Shown piece after piece: positions 23,245 through 31,126 of a DNA stretch of 64,000 nucleotides. The stretch comes from CAVDRM01 sp963611355. Its GTDB lineage: Bacteria > Bacillota > Clostridia > Christensenellales > Aristaeellaceae. A program made the position numbers and the translations under genes. The stretch lies in NCBI GenBank assembly GCA_963611355.1, contig CAVDRM010000001.1, positions 1-64,000 on the forward strand. The letters are read 5' to 3'. Numbering within the stretch: the first letter of the stretch is position 1; each line of letters begins with the position of its first letter. The notes beneath the pieces are model-generated. The model had not been told where the DNA came from. It saw only the letters and a list, made by a program, of their open reading frames with translations, and searched no databases.

Positions 23245-25010
23245 TGCCGGAAATACACGGAAACACGGAGGGCATTCGTCAGAGCGCCCTTCGGCAGCTT
23301 CAAACCTTATATGAATACCCCTTTGAGGCGGATGAATTCGCACCGGCTGAGCTGGTGCGAATTCTTGCGCGTTTTTCAGCCGCCGTCAACCGCGAAATTG
23401 CGCTGTATGTCAGCCGCGGCGGAGATGTGCTGGACATTATGATTGGCGGCCAGAATCAGGTATCTCTCCCCTCCTTGCGGCTTCGCCGAAGTGAAAAACG
23501 GCTGTCGATGGTGCGCATCCTGCACACGCATCCCCGTGCAGGCGCGGAATTGTCCGATGTGGATATCACGGCGCTCCGCTCACTGTATCTGGACGCAATC
23601 TGCGCCATCGGGACGGACGCGCAGGGCGAGGTTACGGGCGTTTCCTGCGCCTTTCTCGGCGAAAAGCAAAGCGGCGTCCCGATGCCGATTGTAACACCTG
23701 TCGTGCCTCTCCGCCGTCTGCCGCAAAGCGCTTGGATGGCGCAAATCGAACAATCCGAGCGGCTGGTGATGCAGGGCGGGGAGCGGCAGGAAGCCGAAAT
23801 GGAACGGGCACTGCTCGTTTCCATTGATTCCGAGCGTTCCTTGGACGAGCTTGCCGCACTTGCGGAAAGCGCGGGAGCGGTCGTCGTCGGTCGGCAGCTT
23901 CAGCATCGCCCGCATCCAGATACAGGGACATATGTCGGCTCAGGCAAGGCTGCGCAGCTCACCTTGGACGCGCAGGCGCTGGAGGCCGACCTTGTCATCG
24001 TGGATGATGAGCTGACCGGCGCACAGCTTAAGAACTTAGAGGACATCATCGGCGTCAAGGTTATTGACCGAACGGCGCTCATTTTGGATATTTTCGCCCA
24101 ACGCGCCAAGTCGGGCGAGGGCAAGCTGCAGGTCTCCCTGGCACAGCTCAAATACCAGCAGAGCCGCTTGATCGGTCAGGGGCTTGTCCTGTCCCGTCTG
24201 GCGGGCGGCATCGGCACACGCGGACCCGGCGAATCCAAGCTGGAAATGGACAGGCGGCGCATTCGTGCGCGAATGACGGAGTTGAAGCGCCAGCTTGCCG
24301 ATATGGAAAGCCAGCGCGCTTTGCGCCGCAAAATGCGCGAAAAAAACGCTGTCCCGACCGTCGCCTTGGTCGGCTATACCAATACGGGCAAGTCAACATT
24401 GCTCAATTATATCACGAATGCGGGCGTTTATGTGCAGGATCAGCTTTTCGCCACGCTGGATGCCGTATCCCGCAAGGTCTCCCTCTCGGACGGCACGGAA
24501 TTTTTACTTACGGATACGGTCGGCTTCATCAGCAAGCTGCCGACAGACCTGATTGAGGCGTTCAAATCCACCTTGGAGGAGGCGGCGCGGGCTGACCTCC
24601 TCGTCATCGTGAACGATGCCTCCGACCCGGAGATTCACGTCCGGCATCAGGTGGTGGAGGACGTCTTGAAGGGGCTTCACGCGGAAACCCAGCCGCGTAT
24701 TGACGTGCTGAACAAGTGCGACTGCATGGGCGATGTATCGGACACGCTGCTGCCCGGTGCGATCAAAATCAGCGCAAAAACAGGGGAGCATGTGGATGCC
24801 CTGCTCAATATCATTGCCGAAAAGCTGCATGAAAAATCACGGCCTGTTACCGTGCTTGTCCCCTTTTCCGATTATCAAATGCTGAATGACCTGCGCTCAC
24901 AGGGGCGCATTGTATCGCAGGCGCATACGGACGAAGGAACGCAGGTCACGGTCATGCTGTCCGATGAAGCCCTCGGCAAGCTAAAAGGCCGCTGGGGGAC
25001 AGCGTTTTGA
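23244..25010 (+). CDS. hflX: GTPase HflX with an N-terminal JAMM-like domain
   Basis: Ribosome-splitting GTPase. The classic HflX part starts near residue 190 (ALLVSIDSERSLDELAAL) and has the substrate-like GTYVGSGKAAQL, the glycine-rich GGIGTRGPGESKLEMDRRR, P-loop GYTNTGKST, DTVGF and NKCD. The 588-residue length exceeds the usual 420-430 because of about 185 extra N-terminal residues. These contain an exact JAMM metalloprotease pattern: Glu51, then HTHP with His94 and His96, Ser104 and Asp107 (H-x-H-x7-S-x2-D). Zinc binding or isopeptidase activity is possible but unproven; long HflX forms occur in Clostridia. Its start overlaps iscU. Confidence 0.9.
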   Translation: MPEIHGNTEGIRQSALRQLQTLYEYPFEADEFAPAELVRILARFSAAVNREIALYVSRGGDVLDIMIGGQNQVSLPSLRLRRSEKRLSMVRILHTHPRAGAELSDVDITALRSLYLDAICAIGTDAQGEVTGVSCAFLGEKQSGVPMPIVTPVVPLRRLPQSAWMAQIEQSERLVMQGGERQEAEMERALLVSIDSERSLDELAALAESAGAVVVGRQLQHRPHPDTGTYVGSGKAAQLTLDAQALEADLVIVDDELTGAQLKNLEDIIGVKVIDRTALILDIFAQRAKSGEGKLQVSLAQLKYQQSRLIGQGLVLSRLAGGIGTRGPGESKLEMDRRRIRARMTELKRQLADMESQRALRRKMREKNAVPTVALVGYTNTGKSTLLNYITNAGVYVQDQLFATLDAVSRKVSLSDGTEFLLTDTVGFISKLPTDLIEAFKSTLEEAARADLLVIVNDASDPEIHVRHQVVEDVLKGLHAETQPRIDVLNKCDCMGDVSDTLLPGAIKISAKTGEHVDALLNIIAEKLHEKSRPVTVLVPFSDYQMLNDLRSQGRIVSQAHTDEGTQVTVMLSDEALGKLKGRWGTAF

Positions 25011-25036
25011 CAGTGTAAAAAAATCCCGCTGAAGGG

Positions 25037-25065
25037 ATGTATTTCAGACGTTTTTGCGTTATAAT
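25037..25065 (+). promoter_or_regulatory. Possible promoter of the carboxypeptidase genes
   Basis: TATAAT at 25060-25065 is a perfect -10 box; the -35 position (ATGTAT) is poor. A short inverted repeat ATCCC/GGGAT just upstream (25023-25038) may end hflX transcription. Confidence 0.4.
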
Positions 25066-25118
25066 AGCGGCAGTGCCCTATGATGCGCCTCTATCCTTTT
25101 TGAAAGGACCAAGAAACG

Positions 25119-25802
25119 ATGCTTTCCAAGCTTCTCGCCCTGCTGCTGACCTTTTTGACGCTCGGTCAGACGGCCGTCAGCGACTATACGAATCAGATGT
25201 CGCTGGGCGGCAATCTGTTTTTGATCAACCGCGATTACCGCATCAGCGCTGACTATATACCGGACGATTTGGTCATGCCTAATGTCAAACGCGGCGGCTC
25301 AGGCGTAAAAATGCGCAGGGAAGCGGCGGAGGCGCTGGAAAGGATGTTCACGGCGGCCAAGGAAGAGGAAAACTATACCCTGCTTGCCATTTCGGGCTAC
25401 CGCAGCTATCAGACCCAGAACAACATTTACAGGCGCAAGGTCAAAAATGCCGGTGTCAAGCAGGCGAACCTTTTGGTGGCGCTGCCCGGTACAAGCGAGC
25501 ATCAGCTGGGACTTGCGATGGATGTCGGCTGCAAAAACAATACAGGTCTGACAGGCAGCTTCGGCAAGCTGCCGGAGGGTAAATGGGTGGCGGAAAACTG
25601 CTACCGCTTCGGTTTTATCATCCGCTATAAAGCGGAATGGACGGAGACCACCGGCTATGCCTATGAGCCGTGGCATATCCGCTATGTCGGCGTTGAACAC
25701 GCCTTGCGCATCAAAGAGCTTGATATTCCCTTGGAGGACTATGTACAGACCCTGCGCGAGGCGCAGGAGTTTCTGGCTCTCCAAAATGTCGGAAAGGAGT
25801 GA
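25119..25802 (+). CDS. Secreted LAS-family D-Ala-D-Ala carboxypeptidase (VanY/DacB type)
   Basis: A 227-residue exported zinc peptidase that trims peptidoglycan stem peptides. After a signal peptide (LLALLLTFLTLGQTAVS) come the LAS motifs SGYRSYQTQ, GTSEHQLGLAMDV (His and Asp zinc ligands) and EPWHIRYVG (third ligand and catalytic Glu). No transmembrane anchor besides the signal is seen. It is followed directly by a second, diverged copy, which suggests tandem duplication and different substrate preferences. Confidence 0.9.
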   Translation: MLSKLLALLLTFLTLGQTAVSDYTNQMSLGGNLFLINRDYRISADYIPDDLVMPNVKRGGSGVKMRREAAEALERMFTAAKEEENYTLLAISGYRSYQTQNNIYRRKVKNAGVKQANLLVALPGTSEHQLGLAMDVGCKNNTGLTGSFGKLPEGKWVAENCYRFGFIIRYKAEWTETTGYAYEPWHIRYVGVEHALRIKELDIPLEDYVQTLREAQEFLALQNVGKE

Positions 25803-25808
25803 TTTCTC

Positions 25809-26615
25809 ATTCGCCGTCTGCTGTGCTGTCTTTTTTGTTTCCTGCTGATGAGTTCCGGCCTTGCGCAGGACCTTTCCTTTCCTGAATGGACATATCCGCT
25901 TGAGCCGGAAATTTTGGAAAATAAGTCCGGCTATATTACCTTGGTCAATCAGACAAATCTGCTGGATTCCTCCTATATACCGAATGACCTTGTCACCATC
26001 ACGATGAAACACGTGTCGGAAATAGGCGGAGGCCAGCTGCGCAAGGTGGCGGAAAAAGCGCTGTGCGATATGTTCGATGCTGCAGCAGAGGATGGCTGCA
26101 TTCTCTATGCAAAGAGTGTCTACCGCGCCTATTCCAAGCAGTCCTACATGTACAAAAATCGGCTGGAAAAGGTCGGACGTGATGACGGCGTCGTCGCTTA
26201 TCCCGGTTCCAGTGACCATCAAACGGGGCTTGGCGTGGATGTGCTGAACTACGAATGGACCAAAAAAAGCGGCATGACCGCCGCCTTCGGACAGACCAAA
26301 GAGGCGCAGTGGATGGCGCAGCACTGTGCGGAATACGGCTTTATCATCCGCTATCTGGAGGACAAAGAGGACATCACCGGTATCATTTATGAGCCGTGGC
26401 ATCTGCGCTATGTGGGTGAAGAGGCGGCGCAGTACATCATGGAAAACAACCTCTCGCTGGAGGAGTTTGACGCCGAATGGCATGCCTATATTGCCGAATG
26501 GGAGGCGCAGGGCGGCGATTTTGAAGTGCTTTTAGAGGAGCGCGCCAAGCCCAATCCCGTGCTTGTGCTGGAAGTGACGGAGGACGGCGACGAAGAAGTG
26601 TCGCTGTTCTACTGA
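25809..26615 (+). CDS. Second LAS-family carboxypeptidase, likely ATT start
   Basis: A paralogue of the preceding gene with the motifs SVYRAYSKQ, GSSDHQTGLGVDV and EPWHLRYVG. The first ATG (25848) would leave only MSSGLAQ before the mature protein. The in-frame codons before it encode a perfect signal peptide (RRLLCCLFCFLLMSSGLA) that begins right after AAAGGAG at 25792-25798, and the codon at the right distance (10 bases) is ATT 25809; the frame is closed by a stop at 25800. I therefore propose ATT initiation (268 residues); CTG 25818 or 25821 are alternatives. The domain lacks the SGYRS glycine (SVYRAY). The stop is three bases before the YprB-like gene. Confidence 0.8.
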   Translation: MRRLLCCLFCFLLMSSGLAQDLSFPEWTYPLEPEILENKSGYITLVNQTNLLDSSYIPNDLVTITMKHVSEIGGGQLRKVAEKALCDMFDAAAEDGCILYAKSVYRAYSKQSYMYKNRLEKVGRDDGVVAYPGSSDHQTGLGVDVLNYEWTKKSGMTAAFGQTKEAQWMAQHCAEYGFIIRYLEDKEDITGIIYEPWHLRYVGEEAAQYIMENNLSLEEFDAEWHAYIAEWEAQGGDFEVLLEERAKPNPVLVLEVTEDGDEEVSLFY

Positions 26616-26618
26616 TGT

Positions 26619-27746
26619 ATGGCTTCCCTGCGTGACCGCCTGAACGCCTACGGCGCACAAAACGCACAAAAAAAGATGCAGCGCCCTGCGGCGGAGCAGC
26701 AGAAGACAGACTGTTACCGTGCTTTTGACAAGACCCCGCGCAGCGATTATCCTCTGCCGGATGTTGTCAGCGGTGCTTCGCTTCAATCGCTGCTGGACAT
26801 TTCAGCGGGCGACATTCCGCTTGACCGAATGCTGTTTCTGGATACGGAGACGACAGGGCTGTCCGGTGGGGTCGGGACACTGGCGTTTTTGGTGGGGCTT
26901 GGGTATTTTGAAAGCGGCTCGTTTGTTGTCGAGCAGGATTTAATGCGCGATTATGATGAGGAGTGCTTTCTTCTGCATCATGTGCAGGAGCGGCTGCAAA
27001 AGGCGCAGCTTCTTGTCACCTTCAATGGGCATACCTTTGATATGCCGCTGCTGGCCAATCGCTTTCTCATGCAGCGGATGCACCCCGCTCCCCTTCCCCC
27101 GCACGCGGATCTGCTTCGCAGCGCCCGCTCCGTCTGGCGGCTTCGCTTAAAGCGCTGCTCACTGTCTGCGCTGGAGGAAGCTGTGTTTCATCAGCCGCGT
27201 AAGGATGACCTGCCCGGCGCATTCGTGCCCAAGCAGTATTTTGACTATCTCCAGTGCCGGGATTTCGCGCTCTTAGAGCCTGTGCTTCGGCACAACTGTC
27301 AGGATATCAAGACGCTGCCGCACCTGTTTTTAAAGCTCCTGAGCCTGTACGAAAAACCGCTTTCCAGTCCGCATGCGCAGGACATTTTTTCCGTCGGACG
27401 GGTCATGGAAAAGCGCGGGCAGAAAAACTTGGCACGCAAATGCTACCGAGCTGCGGACAGTGGCTCAATGTCGCTGCTTTCCAAAATGACGCTGGCGGAC
27501 AGCTACCGCAGGGAGCGGGAATTTTCATCGGCCGCTTCCGTCTACGAAGCAATGATTGCGGACGGCTTAGGCGGCGCTTTTCCCTATATTGCGCTGGCCA
27601 AGCTCTGCGAGCATCGCTTAGGTGACCCGGCACGGGCGCTGGCTCTCACGAAAAAGGCAATCTTGCTCACCGACCCCTATGACGATACGGCGCTCATAGA
27701 TGCGCAGAAACGCGCCCTGCGTCTGATAAAAAAACTGGAGGGATAA
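26619..27746 (+). CDS. YprB-like RNase H-fold exonuclease with a TPR-like tail
   Basis: A 375-residue cytoplasmic protein of the YprB family (PF13482). The DEDD-type motifs are FLDTETTGLSGG (Asp, Glu), VTFNGHTFDMPLLANRF (Asp), and RHNCQDIKTLPHL (late Asp). The C-terminal 100 residues form helical repeats (KCYRAADSGSMSLLSKM, AASVYEAMIADGLGG, LAKLCEHRL). Nuclease substrate is unknown. It follows the carboxypeptidase gene by three bases and precedes a TPR gene by six, so the four genes form one transcription unit ending at the terminator at 28481. Confidence 0.82.
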   Translation: MASLRDRLNAYGAQNAQKKMQRPAAEQQKTDCYRAFDKTPRSDYPLPDVVSGASLQSLLDISAGDIPLDRMLFLDTETTGLSGGVGTLAFLVGLGYFESGSFVVEQDLMRDYDEECFLLHHVQERLQKAQLLVTFNGHTFDMPLLANRFLMQRMHPAPLPPHADLLRSARSVWRLRLKRCSLSALEEAVFHQPRKDDLPGAFVPKQYFDYLQCRDFALLEPVLRHNCQDIKTLPHLFLKLLSLYEKPLSSPHAQDIFSVGRVMEKRGQKNLARKCYRAADSGSMSLLSKMTLADSYRREREFSSAASVYEAMIADGLGGAFPYIALAKLCEHRLGDPARALALTKKAILLTDPYDDTALIDAQKRALRLIKKLEG

Positions 27747-27752
27747 AAAACA

Positions 27753-28460
27753 ATGGGATTCTTTGACTCACTGAAGATCCGCAAAGCTATCATGATGCAC
27801 CAGAAGGGGCAAACGGAGGAGGCCAAGGCGGAATACAAAAAATTCTATGAAGCGGGCATCCTCGAGCCGAGCTATCTGCTGCCCTACACCGTGCTGCTTT
27901 TGCGCGACGGCGGCACGGAAAATTATGAAAAGGTGAAAGAAATCCTCAAAAAGGTGGATAAGCTGAAAACGCTGTCGCCCGGCGACAAGCGTCAGGTGCA
28001 TCTGAATTATGCCTGTGCGCAGTACAAGCTGGGCAACCTGAACGAGGCCATCCACCTGATGGAACTGTCCCATCAGAAAAGTCACTGCGGCAACACTTAT
28101 GGCGCGCTGGGCTTCTTCTATGTGGAGGCTGGCGATGCCGAAAAGGGCTTGGCCTATAACTTGGAGGCGCTGGATTACGATGATGAAGACCCCGTTGTGC
28201 TGGACAACTTAGGCCAGCTTTACTACCGCGTCCTCGGCGACAGGGAAAAGGCGCTGGAATACTTCAAAAAGGCGCACGAGCTGAAGCCCTCGCAAATCGA
28301 TACGCTGTACTTTCTTGCCCAATACGACCTTGACAACGGCGATAAGGAAGCCGCCGTTCAGAAATTGGAAACTGCCTTGGACGGACGCTTCTCCCCGCTC
28401 AATTACGCCAAGCCGGAGCAAATCCAAGAAGAGATTGCGCAAATCAAAGCAAGCATGTAA
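27753..28460 (+). CDS. TPR-repeat protein
   Basis: A 235-residue soluble protein made of tetratricopeptide repeats: VHLNYACAQYKLGNLNEAIH, GFFYVEAGDAEKGLAYNLEA, DNLGQLYYRVLGDREKALEY and YFLAQYDLDNGDKEAAVQKL. The first 20 residues (FFDSLKIRKAIMMHQKGQTE) form one more helix pair. TPRs bind partner proteins; no catalytic domain is seen. It is the last gene of the unit and might assist the adjacent nuclease, but that is inference. Confidence 0.85.
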   Translation: MGFFDSLKIRKAIMMHQKGQTEEAKAEYKKFYEAGILEPSYLLPYTVLLLRDGGTENYEKVKEILKKVDKLKTLSPGDKRQVHLNYACAQYKLGNLNEAIHLMELSHQKSHCGNTYGALGFFYVEAGDAEKGLAYNLEALDYDDEDPVVLDNLGQLYYRVLGDREKALEYFKKAHELKPSQIDTLYFLAQYDLDNGDKEAAVQKLETALDGRFSPLNYAKPEQIQEEIAQIKASM

Positions 28461-28480
28461 TGTATCTATATATTAAAAAA

Positions 28481-28513
28481 GGAGTTGCTTTCGAGTAAGG
28501 CAACTTCTTTTTT
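28481..28513 (+). terminator. Terminator of the carboxypeptidase-nuclease-TPR unit
   Basis: GGAGTTGC pairs with GCAACTTC (one G-U) around an 11-base loop and is followed by TTTTTT; A-rich bases before it extend the stem. It begins 20 bases after the TPR stop codon. Confidence 0.85.
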
Positions 28514-28604
28514 GATACAAGGCGCTGTTTTTAAAATTTGAAGTTAAAAGCAGACGCTCTTCATGCTTTGCTGACGGCAGAGGATGAACCGCTTCTCAGT
28601 CCCC

Positions 28605-29162
28605 TCACTGCTCCAACCTTTTTTTCACCTTATCATACCACCTTGGGCGCTTGCGTCTGCCCGTCTCCCAGCCCATCCGATAATTGATAAAATAAAGGCG
28701 TTCCTTGCGCTTTCGCTGTTTTTTCAGCGCATCGTCCGGTGTCGGTACGGCCAGACCCGCCGCGGCAAAGCCCATCGAGCGCGCCATGTATTTGGCGCGG
28801 AACAGATGATAGTCCGAGGTGATGACGAGGGCGGATGGACGAACGCTCTGAAAAGCGTGCGGCCTATGCTTTTCAAAAACTGCGCAGGCATTGCGGATAT
28901 TTTCATAGGTGGTCTGCGACTGGTTTTCCTCAAGAATCCGCTGCGAATCGACCCCCATGGCCTGAAGCTGCGCGGCCATCACGGAGGATTCCGTGCAGGG
29001 CGTGTCCGGCGTCTGTCCGCCGCAGGGGATAATGACCTCCGCTCTCCCCTCCAGCATACAATTTGCCGCCAGCCGAATACGCGCATTCAGCTCCGCATCG
29101 GGCGTTCCGTCGCCGTTCAGCTTTAAGCCGAGCAGCAGGATAACATCATATTTCCTGCGCAT
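28605..29162 (-). CDS. YdcF/ElyC-family protein (DUF218)
   Basis: A 185-residue DUF218 protein. VILLLGLKLNGDGTPDAEL, RIRLAANCMLEG, IIPCGGQT, ESSVMAAQL, EENQSQTTYENI and ITSDYHLFRAKYMARSMGF are the standard motifs. Relatives include SanA, ElyC and vancomycin-related envelope proteins, but enzymatic function is unsettled. Unlike most it has no N-terminal membrane helix. ATG 29162 is chosen because it lies right after the preceding gene's stop (29167) and CGGTGA precedes it; the open frame continues upstream without support. A basic tail (RRKRPRWYDKVKKR) ends the protein. Confidence 0.82.
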   Translation of the reverse strand: MRRKYDVILLLGLKLNGDGTPDAELNARIRLAANCMLEGRAEVIIPCGGQTPDTPCTESSVMAAQLQAMGVDSQRILEENQSQTTYENIRNACAVFEKHRPHAFQSVRPSALVITSDYHLFRAKYMARSMGFAAAGLAVPTPDDALKKQRKRKERLYFINYRMGWETGRRKRPRWYDKVKKRLEQ

Positions 29163-29166
29163 GTTT

Positions 29167-29532
29167 TCACCGTGTCGGAATGATTTCAATCCAGTAGCCG
29201 TCAGGATCTTCGATAAAATAGACGCCCATTTTTTCGTTTTCGTAGCAGATGACGCTCATCTGCCTGTGCTTCTCGTGTGCAGCCTGCATATCATCCACGC
29301 GGAAGGCCAGATGAATTTCGTTGTCACCCAAATCATAATGAGCCTTTTCAAAATTCTTGAGGCAGGTCAGCTCCAGCTGATGGGGCGTCACGCCGTCGCT
29401 TAAAAAGACCAGCGTAAATCCTTCGCTTTCCTTGCGCCGCACCTCTCGAAGCCCCAGCGCCTCCTGATAAAAGGCGAGCGATTTTTCCAAATCGATGACG
29501 TTCAGATTGTTATGTGCAAAAGTAAACTGCAT
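29167..29532 (-). CDS. Glyoxalase/VOC-family protein, lactoylglutathione-lyase-like
   Basis: A 121-residue single-domain VOC protein. The metal ligands are recognisable as His5 (FAHNNLNV), Glu in HQLELTC, His in NEIHLAFRV and Glu in YWIEIIP, the His-Glu-His-Glu set of glyoxalase I. MGVYFIEDPDGYWIEI is the usual ending. Methylglyoxal detoxification is plausible but the family is broad. It lies between the YdcF and esterase genes in a head-to-tail row and its stop is four bases before the YdcF start. Confidence 0.82.
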   Translation of the reverse strand: MQFTFAHNNLNVIDLEKSLAFYQEALGLREVRRKESEGFTLVFLSDGVTPHQLELTCLKNFEKAHYDLGDNEIHLAFRVDDMQAAHEKHRQMSVICYENEKMGVYFIEDPDGYWIEIIPTR

Positions 29533-29542
29533 ATGCTTCTCC

Positions 29543-30316
29543 TCACGAATATTCGATGTCCGCTGTCAAATTCAGATACCGCAGGAAATGCCGGATATGT
29601 TCATCCCAGTATTCCCATGTATGCGCACCTGCATCCTCCTCATAGCAATAATCAAAGGGATTGCCTTGGAAGGACTGGAAAAAATCCCGCGTTCTATGCG
29701 CCCTGTCCAGCAGAAAATCTTCACTCCCGCAGGTGTGATAAATGCGCGGGCATGGAAGCCCCTCGCTCACGATACGCTGCGCATGATACTTGGCATCCCG
29801 ATAGGTCTTGTCATACGGCGTCCCCTCCAGCTCGGCCGATAAAAACGGGGCATGAATGCGCAGCATTTCCTCCGGCATGCCTGCCGACAGACAGCCGATG
29901 ACGGAATAATTTTCCGGCTTGGACAGGCCGAACATGATTGCCCCCTCGCCGCCCATCGAAAGACCGGCGATAAAGTTATCCTCCCGCTTGTCGGACAACG
30001 GAAAAAACTCCCGCATTTTCTTGGGCAGCTCCTCGGAAATATAGGTATAGTACTGTCCTCCGTGCGCCATGTCGAGATAACCGCTGTTCTGCGCCGAGGG
30101 CATGACCACGCAAAGACCCAGCGTGCGGACATACCGCTCGATGGAGGTGAAGCGAGTCCAATCGTGATAGCTTCCGTATGCGCCGTGCAGCAGCCACAGC
30201 ACGGGATAGTGCCTGCCTGCCGCCTCCTCCAAATGCTTGGGCTGGGGCAGGATGACATGGCAGGATGTCTCTACGCCCAGCGTTTCAGAAAAAAAGCCGA
30301 TATCAATAAAGGCCAT
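29543..30316 (-). CDS. Esterase family alpha/beta hydrolase, copy 2 of a tandem pair
   Basis: A 257-residue enzyme of the tributyrin-esterase/acetylesterase group (PF00756). LWLLHGAYGSYHDW gives the oxyanion motif, Ser120 the nucleophile in FIAGLSMGGEGAIM, and HTWEYWDEHIRHFL the catalytic His. No signal peptide is seen. It is 3 bases after its paralogue at 30320, with about the same length and motif order, so they arose by duplication. Substrates may be short-chain or sugar acetyl esters. Confidence 0.85.
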   Translation of the reverse strand: MAFIDIGFFSETLGVETSCHVILPQPKHLEEAAGRHYPVLWLLHGAYGSYHDWTRFTSIERYVRTLGLCVVMPSAQNSGYLDMAHGGQYYTYISEELPKKMREFFPLSDKREDNFIAGLSMGGEGAIMFGLSKPENYSVIGCLSAGMPEEMLRIHAPFLSAELEGTPYDKTYRDAKYHAQRIVSEGLPCPRIYHTCGSEDFLLDRAHRTRDFFQSFQGNPFDYCYEEDAGAHTWEYWDEHIRHFLRYLNLTADIEYS

Positions 30317-30319
30317 CGC

Positions 30320-31108
30320 TTATTTTCCTCCCTTCAACGGCAGCCACTGAAGGACCGTTTGAATTTTATCATCCCAATACTTCCATGCATGCGTACCCGC
30401 CGACTGTTCCCAGACCAAATCAAAGTGGGTTTCTTTGAGACAATCGCGCATTTTTTCGTTATCGGGAAAGAGCGTGTCCTCCGTTCCGCACCACATATAG
30501 ATGCGCGGCTTTTCCTTGCCGGATGCGTCCAGCTCCCGTGCGGCGGCAAAGAGGTCGTTGAACGAGCCTGCGATTTGATCGAGCGGCCCGAAAACATCAG
30601 CCCAATAGGTCTTTATATTTTCGCTGCCGGTATAGCGGCGCTTGACTGCATCCGGCGATGAGGAGAGCGCTGCTACGTAGGAAAACGCCTCGCTTTTGCG
30701 AAGCCCCAGCTTCAGCGCCCCGTATCCTCCCATCGACAAGCCCGCCACAAAATTATCCTCCCGACGCGCACTCATGCGCGGGAACATGGCGCGGCAGACA
30801 ACTGGCAGTTCCTCGGAAATAAACGTCCAGTAAGGATAGCCCCGCGCCATATCGGTGTACCAGCTCAAATCAGCGGCCGGCATGACCACAGCCAAATTTT
30901 TGTCGGCCACATACCGCTCAATGGACGTGCGCCGCTGCCAAATGGTATGATCATCGCTCATGCCGTGCAGCAGATACAGCGTCGGATAGCTTTCTCCGGC
31001 GTGTCCCTGCATCCCTATCTGCCGAATCGTTTCCTCCGGCAGTATCACATCCATATCCACATTCATCATCAGCGAATGCGAATGAAATGCCACATGCAAA
31101 AGTGCCAT
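30320..31108 (-). CDS. Esterase family alpha/beta hydrolase, copy 1 of a tandem pair
   Basis: A 262-residue paralogue of the preceding entry: YLLHGMSDDHTIWQRRTS, nucleophile Ser125 in FVAGLSMGGYGALK and late His in AGTHAWKYWDDKI. It starts at ATG 31108, eight bases after AGGAGG; a TTG directly before it is less likely. It comes 15 bases after rodA in the same direction and may be read through from the cell-shape genes. The two copies differ enough in the loops around the nucleophile to suggest different substrates. Confidence 0.85.
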   Translation of the reverse strand: MALLHVAFHSHSLMMNVDMDVILPEETIRQIGMQGHAGESYPTLYLLHGMSDDHTIWQRRTSIERYVADKNLAVVMPAADLSWYTDMARGYPYWTFISEELPVVCRAMFPRMSARREDNFVAGLSMGGYGALKLGLRKSEAFSYVAALSSSPDAVKRRYTGSENIKTYWADVFGPLDQIAGSFNDLFAAARELDASGKEKPRIYMWCGTEDTLFPDNEKMRDCLKETHFDLVWEQSAGTHAWKYWDDKIQTVLQWLPLKGGK

Positions 31109-31126
31109 CAAACTCCTCCTGATATA

